Positions 15,742 to 26,151 are shown, counted from the first letter of the stretch. The stretch: 36,528 bases of DNA from Polyangium sp. 15x6 (GCF_029960785.1 NZ_JASBQE010000112.1:1-36528), one strand, 5' to 3'. Made by a program: numbers and translations. Notes: generated by a model not told the origin, from the sequence alone.

Positions 15742-16839
15742 ATGTCGACGAACACCGAGCCGACGGAACACGCGCGCCTCACGCTGGAGCTCGAGACCGC
15801 GCTCCTGCGTGAGCTGCGCTCGACCTACCAGGACCTGAACGCCACGTATTTCCGGCGCGCGCTGAAGATCCCGACGATCGAGCTCGGCGACGCCGAGCGT
15901 TACCTCGGCCGCTGGCATCGAGAGACGCGCTGCATCGAGATCGGCCGTCGCCTCGTGATCGAGCGGCCGTGGGGGATCGTGGTCGAGGTGCTGAAGCACG
16001 AGATGGCGCATCAGTACGTGCACGAGGTGCTCGGTCAGACGAGCGAGCACGCGCATGGCCCGGCCTTCCGCGGGGTCTGCCAGCGGCTCGGGATCGACGC
16101 GCACGCCTCGGGGCTGCCGGAGGCGCAAGACGCGGAGCCGGGCGAAGCGCGCGTGCTCGAGCGGATCGCGAAGCTGCTCGCGCTCGCGGAGAGCGCGAAC
16201 GTGAACGAGGCGCAGGCCGCGATGAACGCCGCCCAGCGCTTGATGCTGAAATACAACATCGACAGCGTCGCGGAGCGGTCGGCGCAGGGCTACGGCTTCC
16301 GCCACCTAGGCAAGCCCACGGGCCGCGTGACCGAGGCCGAGCGGCGGCTCGCGTCGATCCTCGGCAAGCACTTCTTCGTGGAGGTCATCTGGGTGCCGGT
16401 ATACCGGCCGCTCGAAGGCAAGCGCGGGAGCGTGCTGGAGATCTGCGGCTCTCACGCGAACCTGGAGATGGCGAGCTACGTGTACGCGTTCCTGACGCGC
16501 ACGGCCGAGCAGCTCTGGACTGCGCACAAGAAGACGAAGGGGCTCGGCGGCAACCGCGATCGGCGCACGTTCGTGGCGGGCGTGATGGCGGGCTTCGACG
16601 AGAAGCTCGGGGCGCAACGCGAGGTCAACACGAGCGAGGGGCTCGTGTGGGTGAAGGACGCGGATCTCGGGCGGTACTACCGGCAGCGGCATCCGCGCAT
16701 CCAGCACGTGAAGTACGCGGGCGGGCCGCGCAGCGAGGCGCACGCCGAGGGACGCGCGGCGGGTCGGCGCATCGTGCTGCACAAGCCGGTGGGGCAGGGG
16801 TCGAGCGGGGGGATCCGGCTCCTGCCCGGCAAGTCGTGA
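15742..16839 (+). CDS. SprT-like zinc metalloprotein with DUF2786 domain
   Basis: 365 residues. The ATG at 15742 has GGAG 8 bp upstream; an in-frame start at 15625 would add 39 residues without visible domain character. The N-terminal third has a SprT-like region with HEMAH (His86, Glu87, His90) and a likely third ligand in HAHGPAF (His105). Residues about 135-175 match the DUF2786 pattern (RIAKLLALAESANVNEAQAAMNAAQRLM). SprT-like proteases can degrade DNA-protein crosslinks; DUF2786 proteins are often linked to phages or DNA metabolism but lack a defined role. Divergent from the sulfatase-like pair, with about 190 bp between the starts and no gene in it. A palindrome follows the stop. Confidence 0.85.
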   Translation: MSTNTEPTEHARLTLELETALLRELRSTYQDLNATYFRRALKIPTIELGDAERYLGRWHRETRCIEIGRRLVIERPWGIVVEVLKHEMAHQYVHEVLGQTSEHAHGPAFRGVCQRLGIDAHASGLPEAQDAEPGEARVLERIAKLLALAESANVNEAQAAMNAAQRLMLKYNIDSVAERSAQGYGFRHLGKPTGRVTEAERRLASILGKHFFVEVIWVPVYRPLEGKRGSVLEICGSHANLEMASYVYAFLTRTAEQLWTAHKKTKGLGGNRDRRTFVAGVMAGFDEKLGAQREVNTSEGLVWVKDADLGRYYRQRHPRIQHVKYAGGPRSEAHAEGRAAGRRIVLHKPVGQGSSGGIRLLPGKS

Positions 16840-16855
16840 GACTTCCTCACCCCAG

Positions 16856-16879
16856 CCCCTCTCCCTCGCGGGAGAGGGG
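16856..16879. terminator. Palindrome between convergent genes, terminator-like
   Basis: CCCCTCTCCC (16856-16865) pairs perfectly with GGGAGAGGGG (16870-16879) across a TCGC loop. It fills the 45-bp gap between the SprT-like and GT2 stop codons. No T tract follows on either strand, so it may act as a transcript-end stabiliser or a bidirectional pause rather than a classic terminator. This short palindrome type is widespread in GC-rich genomes. Confidence 0.6.
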
Positions 16880-16884
16880 AGATG

Positions 16885-17889
16885 TCACGAGCAGCAGAAG
16901 AAGTCGCGCCGCTCGACGAACCCGAGCGCCGCGAGATCCGTTCGGATCAAGTCCCGCGCGCCGCGCACGCCCACGGCCACGAGCACGAAGTGCTTCGCTG
17001 GATCGAGGGACGCCGCAGGCACGATCGGCGCCCCGCGCGCCGTGCGTCCGATCTTCTTCGGATCGATGTCCACGAAGGCGGCGGCCTTCGCGCCCTCGGC
17101 CGCGAGCGCGCGCGCGAGCTTGCGCCCCGTCGGGCCCGCGCCCCATACCACGAGGCCACGCGGGTCCCGCGCCAGGCGCGGCGCGAGGTAGTGCGCCTTC
17201 GCTTCGATGAAGCGTACGATCGCGTAACGACCGTCGCGGAACGTCGCGCGGCCCGGGTGGTGACGCCAGCGGAGGAGCGTTCGATCCACCTTCGCGAGCC
17301 CGTAGCCCGCGGCGTGGAGCCGGAGCCAGAGGTCGTAGTCCTCGGGCCAGTGCACGTCGCGGAACGCGCCCACCGCCTCGAACGCCTCGCGCCGCAGCAT
17401 CACGGAGGGATGGCAGAGCGGAGCCTCGACGAAGATCTCGCGGTCGTGATCCTCGGTCGTGACGATCGCGTTCTGCCAGGCCACGTACCGCGCGAGCCCC
17501 TCGCCGACGGCCTCGTCCGGGAACGGCTCGACGCGTGTCCCGACGACGCCGAGTCGATCCTCCTTGCGGAGCGCGTCGACCTGCAGCCGCAGCCGCTCCG
17601 GGAGCGAGACGTCGTCCGCGTCCATGCGCGCGAGGAACGGCGCGCGCGCGGCCGCGTGCGCGCAGGCGAGGGCACGCGCGATGCCTACGCCGCCGGTCCG
17701 GAGTGGCACGATGCGCGGATCCTTCGCGGCCAAGCGCGAAACGATCGCTGGGCCTCCATCGGTCGATCCATCGTCGACGACGAGGACCTCGATCGGCACT
17801 TCGCGCTCGCCGAGGATGCCTGCGAGCGCCTCCTCCAGTGTGCTCTCCGCGTTGCGGTAGGGGATCAGGACGGAGACGAGCGGCGACAC
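16885..17889 (-). CDS. Family 2 glycosyltransferase fused to a C-terminal Rossmann-like domain
   Basis: 334 residues from a GTG start. The N-terminal about 230 residues are a GT2 (GT-A fold) domain: VSVLIPYRNAESTLEEAL, EVLVVDDGSTDGG, the metal/nucleotide motif RMDADD and an HWPEDYDLWLRLH acceptor/catalytic block. The last about 100 residues start VVWGAGPTGRKLARAL and continue to AFVDIDPKKIGRTARG, a dinucleotide-binding-like fold resembling N-terminal domains of sugar-modifying acyltransferases or redox-linked sugar proteins. The fusion suggests coupling of sugar transfer to nucleotide or cofactor binding (inference). It starts 12 bp after the SpoIIAA-like gene and ends the minus-strand run from the OmpA-family gene. 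Sugar donor and acceptor are unknown. Confidence 0.85.
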   Translation of the reverse strand: MSPLVSVLIPYRNAESTLEEALAGILGEREVPIEVLVVDDGSTDGGPAIVSRLAAKDPRIVPLRTGGVGIARALACAHAAARAPFLARMDADDVSLPERLRLQVDALRKEDRLGVVGTRVEPFPDEAVGEGLARYVAWQNAIVTTEDHDREIFVEAPLCHPSVMLRREAFEAVGAFRDVHWPEDYDLWLRLHAAGYGLAKVDRTLLRWRHHPGRATFRDGRYAIVRFIEAKAHYLAPRLARDPRGLVVWGAGPTGRKLARALAAEGAKAAAFVDIDPKKIGRTARGAPIVPAASLDPAKHFVLVAVGVRGARDLIRTDLAALGFVERRDFFCCS

Positions 17890-17901
17890 GGAAGGGCAGA
17901 G

Positions 17902-18300
17902 CTATGGCAGCCTGCGGCTCTTCCGCAACGACTCGCCGTGCATGAGCCACTCGCGCGCCTCTTGCTCGTCCGTGAAGCGGCGGATGAACTTGTCCGCGCC
18001 CGTCTCGCGGGCGAGGCGGCTCATGTGGAGCGCGAGCACCTCGCTCTCGAGCACGGTCGCCAGGCGCCGCACGCCCATGGTCTTCGCGAGCTCGTGCACC
18101 TCGCGCACCTCCTCGACCACGAGCGGCGACGCGGGCCGGAACCTCCGCATGTCGGCGAAGAGCTTGAGGTCGGGGCCCGTGAGCGTCACGGCCGCGCGGC
18201 GCAGCTCCGCGACGTACTGCTTCATCTCGTCGAGCTGCACGAGCCCTTCGATGGAGAACTCGATCAGCGTGCTCAGCTTGTCGAGCTTGATCTGGAACAT
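17902..18300 (-). CDS. SpoIIAA/STAS-like small protein
   Basis: 132 residues, beginning MFQIKLDKLSTLIEFSIEG, with GGAG 8-11 bp upstream. The pattern of an N-terminal beta strand pair, LDEMKQYVAELRRA helix, DLKLFADMRRFRP and a C-terminal helix ending REWLM resembles SpoIIAA-like proteins (distant STAS fold), which often bind lipids or partner proteins. There is no membrane segment or catalytic motif. Co-directional with the GT2 gene 12 bp downstream. Function unknown. Confidence 0.7.
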   Translation of the reverse strand: MFQIKLDKLSTLIEFSIEGLVQLDEMKQYVAELRRAAVTLTGPDLKLFADMRRFRPASPLVVEEVREVHELAKTMGVRRLATVLESEVLALHMSRLARETGADKFIRRFTDEQEAREWLMHGESLRKSRRLP

Positions 18301-18382
18301 GCGCGGAGCTCCGGGAGCGAACGCGACGATACCACGCTCCCGCGTCCGTCGAGAACGTGCCGCGGGCGCCTCGCCGCGCGGC

Positions 18383-19093
18383 TCACTTCTTGAACTTGCT
18401 CAGGTGCGTGATGTACCAGCGGCCCTGCCACGAGATGAGCACGCGCACCTCGATCGACTCCGTCTTCTCGCCGATCCGGTAGCGGAGCTTTCCGCGGAAG
18501 GTGCGGTAGTAGCCGATCTTGTTGCCCTCGTCGCCGGGCGGCACCCACTTCGGCGTGGAGCCGAGCTCGAAGCCCTCGAACGTCGCGCCCTCCCACGACT
18601 TGCGCTTCTTGTGCAGGGCGTGGATGTCGCGCGCGTAGGTTCGGTGCAGTTGGTCCCAGTACTTGTCGGGGCCCTTCACGTCCTTCAGCGGGATGAAGGG
18701 CTCCTTCGGGAACCAGAACGACTCGCCGCGCGCCGGATCGTCGGCCACGATCGCGTCGAAGAGCGCGGCGGCGCGCTTTTGCAGCTCCTCGCTGTCGAGC
18801 GGCGGCAGGACCTTGTTGTTCGCCACGTAAGGCGCCGCGACCTCGGCCGCGTCGCTGCCCGCGTCCGAGAGCTCGGCCGTCGCCGCGTCGCCCGCCGAAG
18901 CATCCGCGGGCGGCGCCTCCGCGTCCGCCGCGCCGCCGTCCGCGAGCGGAGCCGCGAGGGGTGGGGGCGCGAGGGCGCTCGCCGTGGATGCCGCGAGTTC
19001 TTTCTTGGGAGGCTCCGAGGGAGCCTGCGCGCTCGTGCATGCGGAGAGCACGACGAGCGCGAAGGCTCGCGGGAGCCGGAGGCCGTTGCGCAG
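18383..19093 (-). CDS. Lipoprotein of unknown function, unusual start
   Basis: About 236 residues. A lipoprotein signal is clear (RLPRAFALVVLSAC), followed by an Ala/Pro/Asp-rich linker with several DAG or ADA motifs and a globular domain from about residue 95 (LPPLDSEELQKRAAALFDAI to WYITHLSKFKK) that resembles a small secreted alpha/beta domain. No ATG, GTG or TTG lies where the signal peptide should begin; the nearest candidate is a CTG (19093), 5 bp after the OmpA-family stop codon, with AGAAGGA about 12 bp further up. The only in-frame ATG (19243) lies deep in the upstream gene and would destroy the signal. Translational coupling to the OmpA gene is likely. Start position is uncertain. 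Confidence 0.75.
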   Translation of the reverse strand: MRNGLRLPRAFALVVLSACTSAQAPSEPPKKELAASTASALAPPPLAAPLADGGAADAEAPPADASAGDAATAELSDAGSDAAEVAAPYVANNKVLPPLDSEELQKRAAALFDAIVADDPARGESFWFPKEPFIPLKDVKGPDKYWDQLHRTYARDIHALHKKRKSWEGATFEGFELGSTPKWVPPGDEGNKIGYYRTFRGKLRYRIGEKTESIEVRVLISWQGRWYITHLSKFKK

Positions 19094-19098
19094 GATGG

Positions 19099-21777
19099 CT
19101 ACTTGTCCTTCTCGAGGATCATGAGCTGGACGCGGCGGTTCTTCGCGCGCTGCGCGGCCGTCACGTTCGGGCCGAGGGGCTTGTCCTGACCGTAGCCCTT
19201 CGCCACGAGGCGCGAGGCGTCGACGCCCGCCGCGATGAGCCACGTCCGCACCGCCTGGGCGCGCTGCTCGCTGAGCGACTGGTTGCGCTCGCGCGTGCCC
19301 GTGTTGTCCGTGTGGCCCTGGATCTCGACCTTGCGGATCTTCGGGCTCTGCTGCAGCACGTCCGCGATCTCCTCGAGCAGCGTGTTCGAGTCGCCGAGGA
19401 TCTTCGCCGAGTCGCTCTCGAAGTGCACCTGCCGCGAGATCTTGATCTCGTTGCCCTGCACCTTGACGCTCGCGGCGCGCGCCGCCGGGCGCTTGTTCAT
19501 CGCGAGCGAGACCTTCGCCTCGTCGTTCAGGCGCACGTCCGCGTCGCTCACGTGGTTCATGAAGCCCGCGGCTTCGGCGCGGATCTTCGTCGCGCCGAGG
19601 GGCAGATCGCGGAACGTCACCGCGCCCTTGCCGTCGGCCGTCGCCGTGCGCTCCTTGCCCGTCGCGTCGACGACGCGCACGACCGCCGCGGGGATCGGCT
19701 CGCCCGTCTCGGCGTCACGCACGACCGCCGCGATCGCGCCGATCTTCGGCAGCGCTTCGAGCGCGCAGTCGACGTCCACGATCGCCGGGCCTTGCTGCGG
19801 CGGAGGCGTCGCGGGGGCCGGCGCCGGGGGCTGCGGCAGACCCGTGCTGGGCTGACCGAACGGCGCCGGCGGCGGGAATTGACCCTGCGCGCCGAATTGA
19901 CCCTGCGCGCCGAATGGAGCCTGCGGGCCGAACTGGCCCTGCGCGCCGAACTGGCCCGCCGGAGGTTGCGCCGGTTGCGCCGGTTGCGCCGGCTGCTCGG
20001 CCTTCGGGAGCGTGGGCGGCGGCGGCGCCACCACGGTCGCCTGGCACGTGGCCGGCTTGTAGCCCGGCGCGCGCACCGAGAACGTGTACGTCCCCGGCTC
20101 GAGGTGACGCGTGAGGAACGTACCGCCGGCGCTCGTCGCGAACGGCGGATCCTGGCTCCCCTCGATGGAGACGATCGCGTCGGGGATCACGGCCTCGGGC
20201 TTGTTCGTCTCGTGCACCGTGCCGCGGACGAACGACTGCGGCGCCGGCAGGATCACGGGCTCCGGCGGCGGAGGCGGAGGCGGAGGCGGAGGCGGCGGCG
20301 GCGGCGGCGGCACCTCCTTCGTGTCGTACGCGTACGCGAGTCCGAGGTACATCGTCCACGGCGCTTGCGGCGCGATCTCCTCGATGAACACCGAGGTCGC
20401 CGAGAGGCCGATGTCCACGGCCGCGTGCGCCGACAGGCCGCGGAACGCCTTGCTGAACGGCGTCACGCGCGCGCCGATCGTGAGGCGCGAGGGCAGCCCC
20501 GCGTAGCCGGGGCCGCCTGCGGCCTGCGGATCATCCGCGCTGAAATCGGCGAGCCCGAGGCAGACGTCGCCGCGCGAGACCCAGCCCGTGTGACACTCGT
20601 AGCCTTGCCGGTTCACGGGGATGTCGACCGTGTACTCGACGTACGGCTGCGCGAAGCGGAAGGGCAGCTCCACGCCGATCCACGGCGTGAAGAAGTCGAC
20701 GCGGTTGATCCCGAGGCCGAAGCGCTCGATGCGCGAGATCGGCTGCCGGCTGCGGCCGTCGCGGTACTCGAGCGCGCGCCCTTCTTCCACCTCGCGCACG
20801 AGCTGACCGGAGTTGTCGACCTTGTAGCCGAGGTTCACGTTGATGCGCAGCGGGAAGCCTTGGCCGCCGGGCTTGCGGAAGTCGGCGCTCGCGAGGGCGC
20901 GGAAGAACGCGCTCGTGCCCGCGCCCGAGACGCCCACGCTGCCCGTGCCGTTCAGCAAGAAGAGCTGCGCCTCGGCGCCGAACGAGAAGTACGTCCCGAC
21001 GCGCGACGGCGTGAACGCCTTCAAGCCGAAGTTCGTATCGCCGAGGACCTGCAGGAGCTGCGGCTTGCCTTGATCGTTCGAGTTCGCGTACGTGCGGATC
21101 GCCGCGAACGCCTCGAGGAACGAGAACGGCGTCGCGCTGAGCGCGAAGAACGCGCCGACGTGGCTCGCCGAGTCCGCGAGGTTGTCACGCGTGCAGGTGA
21201 TCCGTTGCCCGGCTGCCGTCGAGAGATCCGGATCGCAGAGGAAGTTCGAGGTCGAGAAGAAGTCGCTGAGGAACGAGACGCGGAACGTCCCGGCCGCGCC
21301 CGAGCCGGCGTACGAGGTGCGCAAGAGGCCGGTCGAGCCGAACGTGTTCGGCTGCTCGATCAGCGTGCGCGCGCGTTCTTCCAGCTCGTCGACCTTCGGC
21401 GGCTCGGCGGGCTTTTCGCCGGCGGGCGGCAGCTCTTGCGTCGCGCCCTGACCGGCGGGCGGCGGCTGCTGCCCCGGCGGGGGCTGGAACTGCCCGGGCG
21501 GCGGCTGGAACTGCCCCGGCGGGGGCTGGAACTGCCCGGGAGGCGGCTGGAACTGTCCCGGCGGCGGCTGGAACTGCCCCGGTTGCGGCTGGAACTGACC
21601 GGGCGGGGGCTGGAATTGCCCCGGTTGCGGCTGGAACTGCCCCGGCGGCGGCTGCGGGCCGAACGGTTGCTGCGCCTTGGCGTCCGCCGTGACCAGGAGG
21701 CAGAAGGCCATGGGAAGCGCGGTGAGCGCGACGAGCCGCAGCGGCTCGGCAAAGGAGGCGTTCTCAAGCGTACGCAT
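19099..21777 (-). CDS. Large OmpA-family outer-membrane protein with Pro/Gln repeats and carboxypeptidase-regulatory-like domains
   Basis: 892 residues. A signal peptide (ALTALPMAFCLLVTADAKAQ) precedes eight PPPGQFQ/PQPGQFQ heptads (residues 46-101), a predicted beta-rich barrel-like section (about 150-495), a run of about 15 prolines, two carboxypeptidase-regulatory-like repeats (FVRGTVHETNKPEAVIPDAIV and AAVVRDAETGEPIPAAVV) separated by Gln/Phe/Pro repeats, and a C-terminal OmpA domain from about 772 (VHFESDSAKIL, IQGHTDNTG, NQSLSEQRAQAV). The OmpA domain binds peptidoglycan, so the protein probably spans the outer membrane and anchors it to the wall. ATG start with GAGG upstream; divergent from the response regulator. 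The Pro-rich runs are likely extended linkers. Confidence 0.88.
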   Translation of the reverse strand: MRTLENASFAEPLRLVALTALPMAFCLLVTADAKAQQPFGPQPPPGQFQPQPGQFQPPPGQFQPQPGQFQPPPGQFQPPPGQFQPPPGQFQPPPGQFQPPPGQQPPPAGQGATQELPPAGEKPAEPPKVDELEERARTLIEQPNTFGSTGLLRTSYAGSGAAGTFRVSFLSDFFSTSNFLCDPDLSTAAGQRITCTRDNLADSASHVGAFFALSATPFSFLEAFAAIRTYANSNDQGKPQLLQVLGDTNFGLKAFTPSRVGTYFSFGAEAQLFLLNGTGSVGVSGAGTSAFFRALASADFRKPGGQGFPLRINVNLGYKVDNSGQLVREVEEGRALEYRDGRSRQPISRIERFGLGINRVDFFTPWIGVELPFRFAQPYVEYTVDIPVNRQGYECHTGWVSRGDVCLGLADFSADDPQAAGGPGYAGLPSRLTIGARVTPFSKAFRGLSAHAAVDIGLSATSVFIEEIAPQAPWTMYLGLAYAYDTKEVPPPPPPPPPPPPPPPPEPVILPAPQSFVRGTVHETNKPEAVIPDAIVSIEGSQDPPFATSAGGTFLTRHLEPGTYTFSVRAPGYKPATCQATVVAPPPPTLPKAEQPAQPAQPAQPPAGQFGAQGQFGPQAPFGAQGQFGAQGQFPPPAPFGQPSTGLPQPPAPAPATPPPQQGPAIVDVDCALEALPKIGAIAAVVRDAETGEPIPAAVVRVVDATGKERTATADGKGAVTFRDLPLGATKIRAEAAGFMNHVSDADVRLNDEAKVSLAMNKRPAARAASVKVQGNEIKISRQVHFESDSAKILGDSNTLLEEIADVLQQSPKIRKVEIQGHTDNTGTRERNQSLSEQRAQAVRTWLIAAGVDASRLVAKGYGQDKPLGPNVTAAQRAKNRRVQLMILEKDK
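21475..21642 (-). repeat. 21-bp tandem coding repeat (eight GQFQPPP/GQFQPQP heptads)
   Basis: Eight consecutive 7-residue units, each 21 bp, encode GQFQPPP (six) or GQFQPQP (two); a ninth, broken unit reads GQQPPP. The units differ mainly at third positions and at one P/Q choice. They form the extended linker behind the signal peptide of the OmpA-family protein and could vary in number between strains. Confidence 0.9.
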
Positions 21778-21955
21778 CGACCCTCGAAAGGCAGGGGAGG
21801 GGTCTCTCCCCCCACGGGAGTGGACCGTCCTCGCTGCGCGGCCGTTGTATCATTCCCCCGAGAAAGCAGAAACTATCCGGTTGTGTCCCGGTACGGATCG
21901 GGCCCACTTCGCGGAATCACCCGCCGAAGACCCCCCATGCTACGAAGGGGCCACC

Positions 21956-23343
<1,388 letters not shown>

Positions 23344-23347
<4 letters not shown>

Positions 23348-24360
23348 GCGAGGCCGGGGCGATCGACGTGGGCGGCGGCGCGGACAGCGGCGCGGCGAGC
23401 GAGAGCGCGGCCGCGGGCGAGACGTTGATCGAGGTGCGCGGCCTCAGGAAGACCTTCCGCATCGGGTTTTGGGGCCGGCGCGTCGAGGCGGTGAAGGGCG
23501 TCGACTTCGATGTCCGGCGCGGCGAGATCTTCGGCTTCCTCGGGCCGAACGGCGCGGGCAAGACCACGACGATCAAGATGCTCACGGGCCTCATCAAGCC
23601 CACGGGCGGCGAGGCCTTCCTCTTCGGCGCGCGCGTGCCGAGCGCGGAGGCGCGGCGCCGGATCGGGTTCCTCCCGGAGAACCCCTACGTCTACCCGTAC
23701 CTGACCCCGCGCGAGTTCGTCTCGCTCTGCGGCCGCCTCTCGGGCCTCGCGGGCGCCGCGCTCGCGTCGCGGACGCAGGCGATGCTCGCGAAGGTGGGCA
23801 TCGCGTACGCGGCCGACAGGCCGGTGCGCCGCCTCTCGAAGGGCATGCTCCAGCGGACGGGCCTCGCGGCGGCGCTCGTCTCGGATCCGGAGCTCCTCGT
23901 CCTGGACGAGCCGATGAGCGGCCTCGATCCGGTCGGGCGCAAAGAGGTGCGTGATCTCATCCTCGAAGAGCGCGCCGCGGGCCGCACCATCTTCTTCTCC
24001 ACCCACATCCTGAGCGACGTCGAGGCGATGTGTGATCGTGTGGCCATCCTGCGCGAGGGCCGCGTCGTCGTGCGGGGCGCGCTCCGCAAGCTCCTGCGCG
24101 GCGACGTGCTCCGGACGGATGTGACGCTCGCGGGCGCGAGCGAGGCGCTCCGCCGATCCTTGGAGCAGCAAGGACATGGCGTGCGGACGCGTGCGGACGT
24201 GGTCGTCGTGGAGATCGAGGGCGAGAAGCAGGTCGGCGACGTGCTCCGGGCGGCGCTCGACGATGGCGCGCAGGTCCTCGAAGTCGTCCCGCGGCGCGAG
24301 ACGCTCGAGGACCTTTTCATGCGACGGGCGCTTTCGCAGGGGTTGGCGCGCGAGGACTGA
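23344..24360 (+). CDS. ABC transporter ATP-binding protein without adjacent permease
   Basis: 338 residues. A Gly/Ala-rich start (1-25) precedes a full ATPase domain: Walker [10 protein letters not shown] (67-75), Q-loop region, signature LSKGM (164-168, normally LSGGQ), Walker B LLVLDEP (184-190) and the H-loop in FSTHILS. A C-terminal extension (about 255-338) resembles the regulatory tail of NatA/GldA-type exporters. The sequence is most like ATPases of multidrug or Na+-type two-component exporters. The partner permease is not within the window downstream (a GFA gene follows on the other strand), so it is encoded elsewhere or the ATPase serves a different system. The 3' end overlaps the convergent GFA gene by 44 bp. 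Confidence 0.92.
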
Positions 24361-24820
24361 ATCCCTCCCGGAACCGCTCCGCGAATTCCTTCATCAACGG
24401 TTCATAGTCCGCGGGATCGGGAAAACCCTCGAAGCCGTGCACGGCGGGCGTGCTCGCCCAGGGCAGTTTTTCCCGGGTGCTCGTTTCGATGAACGGCCAG
24501 AACCAGCTCGGATCGTCGAGCATCGTCGCGCGGACGATGACGATCGCGTCCATGCCGGGGGGCCGGTTGAACATCCAGCTCATGCAATGCGGGCAGTAGA
24601 AATGGCGGACCGGGCCGTGCAGCGCGCCGATCACGGGCTCGCCCTGCGTCACCTGAAAGCCGTCGCTCGGAAGCAAAATGCTGAGCGAAAAGGCGCTGCC
24701 GCTCATCCGCTGGCAGCCGTTGCAGTGGCAGGCCAGCGTGACCATCGGCGGGGCCGTGATCTTCAGCCGGACCTGACCACAGCGACATCCACCTTCCCAG
24801 GGCAAATTCCAATCGTTCAT
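24317..24820 (-). CDS. GFA-family (glutathione-dependent formaldehyde-activating-like) zinc protein
   Basis: 167 residues with GGGAGG upstream of the ATG. The zinc-binding pattern is clear: [10 protein letters not shown] near the N-terminus, CHCNGCQR (31-38) and FYCPHCMSW. It belongs to the GFA/CENP-V family (PF04828). Despite the name, few members have proven formaldehyde-glutathione activity, so the reaction remains open. About 30 C-terminal residues ([18 protein letters not shown]) extend past the fold and overlap the ABC ATPase gene on the opposite strand. Confidence 0.9.
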   Translation of the reverse strand: MNDWNLPWEGGCRCGQVRLKITAPPMVTLACHCNGCQRMSGSAFSLSILLPSDGFQVTQGEPVIGALHGPVRHFYCPHCMSWMFNRPPGMDAIVIVRATMLDDPSWFWPFIETSTREKLPWASTPAVHGFEGFPDPADYEPLMKEFAERFREGFSPRAPTPAKAPVA

Positions 24821-24992
24821 CTCGCCTCCCGTTCGGAGGATGTGTGGAAGGTTTGCCTGAGAGTCAAGGCATTGGCGACGCGTGGTCGTGATCGACGGCT
24901 CGGTTCGTCGGCGTGGGGTTCGGACGCCGTCCGATTCACGGTGCGGCGCACGCCGGAGGCCGCGCTAGGCTCGCCGCCTTCCTGGAGGAATC

Positions 24993-25514
24993 ATGCGCTT
25001 TTGGCTTCGATCACTCGTCCTTCTCTCGCTCGCCTCGGGCCTGCTCGCCTGTGGGGATGATTCGAACGCGAACGGCCCGGGCGGCTCCGGCGACTGCACC
25101 TGCTCCGTGACGATCCAAGACGACTCGCGGGACCTTGCGTGCGGCGAGGCGGCGTGTATCGGGCCGATCGACGACGACCGGTGGGTGACCTGTGGCGAGG
25201 GTGGCCCGGTCATCGGAAACAGGCTTTGCATTCTCGATCGCTGGGAGGCGACCACGGCCAAGGAGTTCGACTGCGACGGCCGGCAGACCTGCGCCCCCGG
25301 CACGTATTGCGTCGTTCGCGCCGGCGAGCCGCCGCGGCAGACCGAGTGCCGGCCCCTTCCCGCCGGGTGTACGCCGACGACGAACGGCAGCGACTTCTGC
25401 GATTGTTTCGAGCCGGACATGATGATGGCTGGCGTCTGTAGCGGTGCGAGCCCCGGGATCTGGAGCTGCGACTACACCGATCCGCACGCGATGACGGTCT
25501 TCTGCAACGATTGA
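24993..25514 (+). CDS. Cys-rich lipoprotein of unknown function
   Basis: 173 residues. GGAGG lies 5 bp before the ATG. The signal peptide LVLLSLASGLLAC gives a lipidated Cys20, then GDDSNANGPGGSGDCTCSV. About 18 cysteines follow, spaced as in small disulfide-bonded secreted domains (CTCSV, CGEAAC, CAPGTYC, DFCDCF). Similar short Cys-rich lipoproteins are common in myxobacterial genomes. The preceding 172 bp hold no gene. No enzymatic motif was seen. Confidence 0.85.
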   Translation: MRFWLRSLVLLSLASGLLACGDDSNANGPGGSGDCTCSVTIQDDSRDLACGEAACIGPIDDDRWVTCGEGGPVIGNRLCILDRWEATTAKEFDCDGRQTCAPGTYCVVRAGEPPRQTECRPLPAGCTPTTNGSDFCDCFEPDMMMAGVCSGASPGIWSCDYTDPHAMTVFCND

Positions 25515-25530
25515 GCCCCACGAAGGAGGC

Positions 25531-26151
25531 TCAGTTCGGGAACACCAGCCGCAATGCGACCCGGGCGACGTGATCTTCCACGATCCGTCGCCCGGCTTCG
25601 CCTCCCGCGCCCGCGATTTGCTCGAGGTCCGCGTCCGCGAGGAGCGCGAGGTGCATGATCAAGCCGGTCATCGTCTGCATCGTCAGCCGCGCCTCGGCGA
25701 CGTCGAGGCCGCCCATGTTCCCGAGCAGCGACGCGAACGCGTCGAGCATCGGCCCGCGCACATGCCTGGCCCGCTGCGGCTCGAGGTGCCCGAGCTCTGC
25801 ATTGAGCCTCGCGCGTAGCTTGAGGTTTTGCCGCTCCATGACCGCAAAGCGATAGATCCGCCGCGCCGCCTGCTCGATCCCGGCGCGTGTGTCGTTTTGC
25901 GTCGCGAGCGGGGCGAGCTCGACGACCAGCGCGCCGAGCCGCGCGTAATACGCGTCGAGGCACGCCTCCAGCAGGCTCTCCTTGGTCGGGAAATAGTAGT
26001 GGATCGTTCCGAGGCTCACGCCCGCGCGCACCGCCACCTGCCGGACCGCCACGTCGACCCCGCCGTCGTCCGTCTCGACGAGCTCGTGTCGCGCCGCGGC
26101 GACGATCCGGTTCCAGGTCTCCTCGGAGCAGGCGTCCTTGGGGCGCACCAT
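25531..26151 (-). CDS. TetR-family transcriptional regulator
   Basis: 206 residues from the ATG at 26151. An N-terminal TetR HTH is clear (VRQVAVRAGVSLGTIHYYFPTKESLLEACLDAYY), with the typical helical ligand-binding domain behind it. A TTG at 26202 would add 17 residues and overlap the preceding gene; I prefer the ATG, although neither has a good ribosome-binding site. It is the last gene of a minus-strand run, 38 bp after the propeller-like lipoprotein, so it may control that operon or a distant efflux target (inference). Confidence 0.88.
   Translation of the reverse strand: MVRPKDACSEETWNRIVAAARHELVETDDGGVDVAVRQVAVRAGVSLGTIHYYFPTKESLLEACLDAYYARLGALVVELAPLATQNDTRAGIEQAARRIYRFAVMERQNLKLRARLNAELGHLEPQRARHVRGPMLDAFASLLGNMGGLDVAEARLTMQTMTGLIMHLALLADADLEQIAGAGGEAGRRIVEDHVARVALRLVFPN

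Noticed and set aside
16856-16879. attC or phage attachment site
   Set aside because: Simple perfect 10-bp palindrome between convergent stops with no core boxes; better seen as a transcript-end element.
20263-20312. Simple-sequence tract as a phase-variation switch
   Set aside because: The (GGC/GGA)n tract is a trinucleotide repeat in frame, so length changes only alter the number of prolines and would not turn the gene off.
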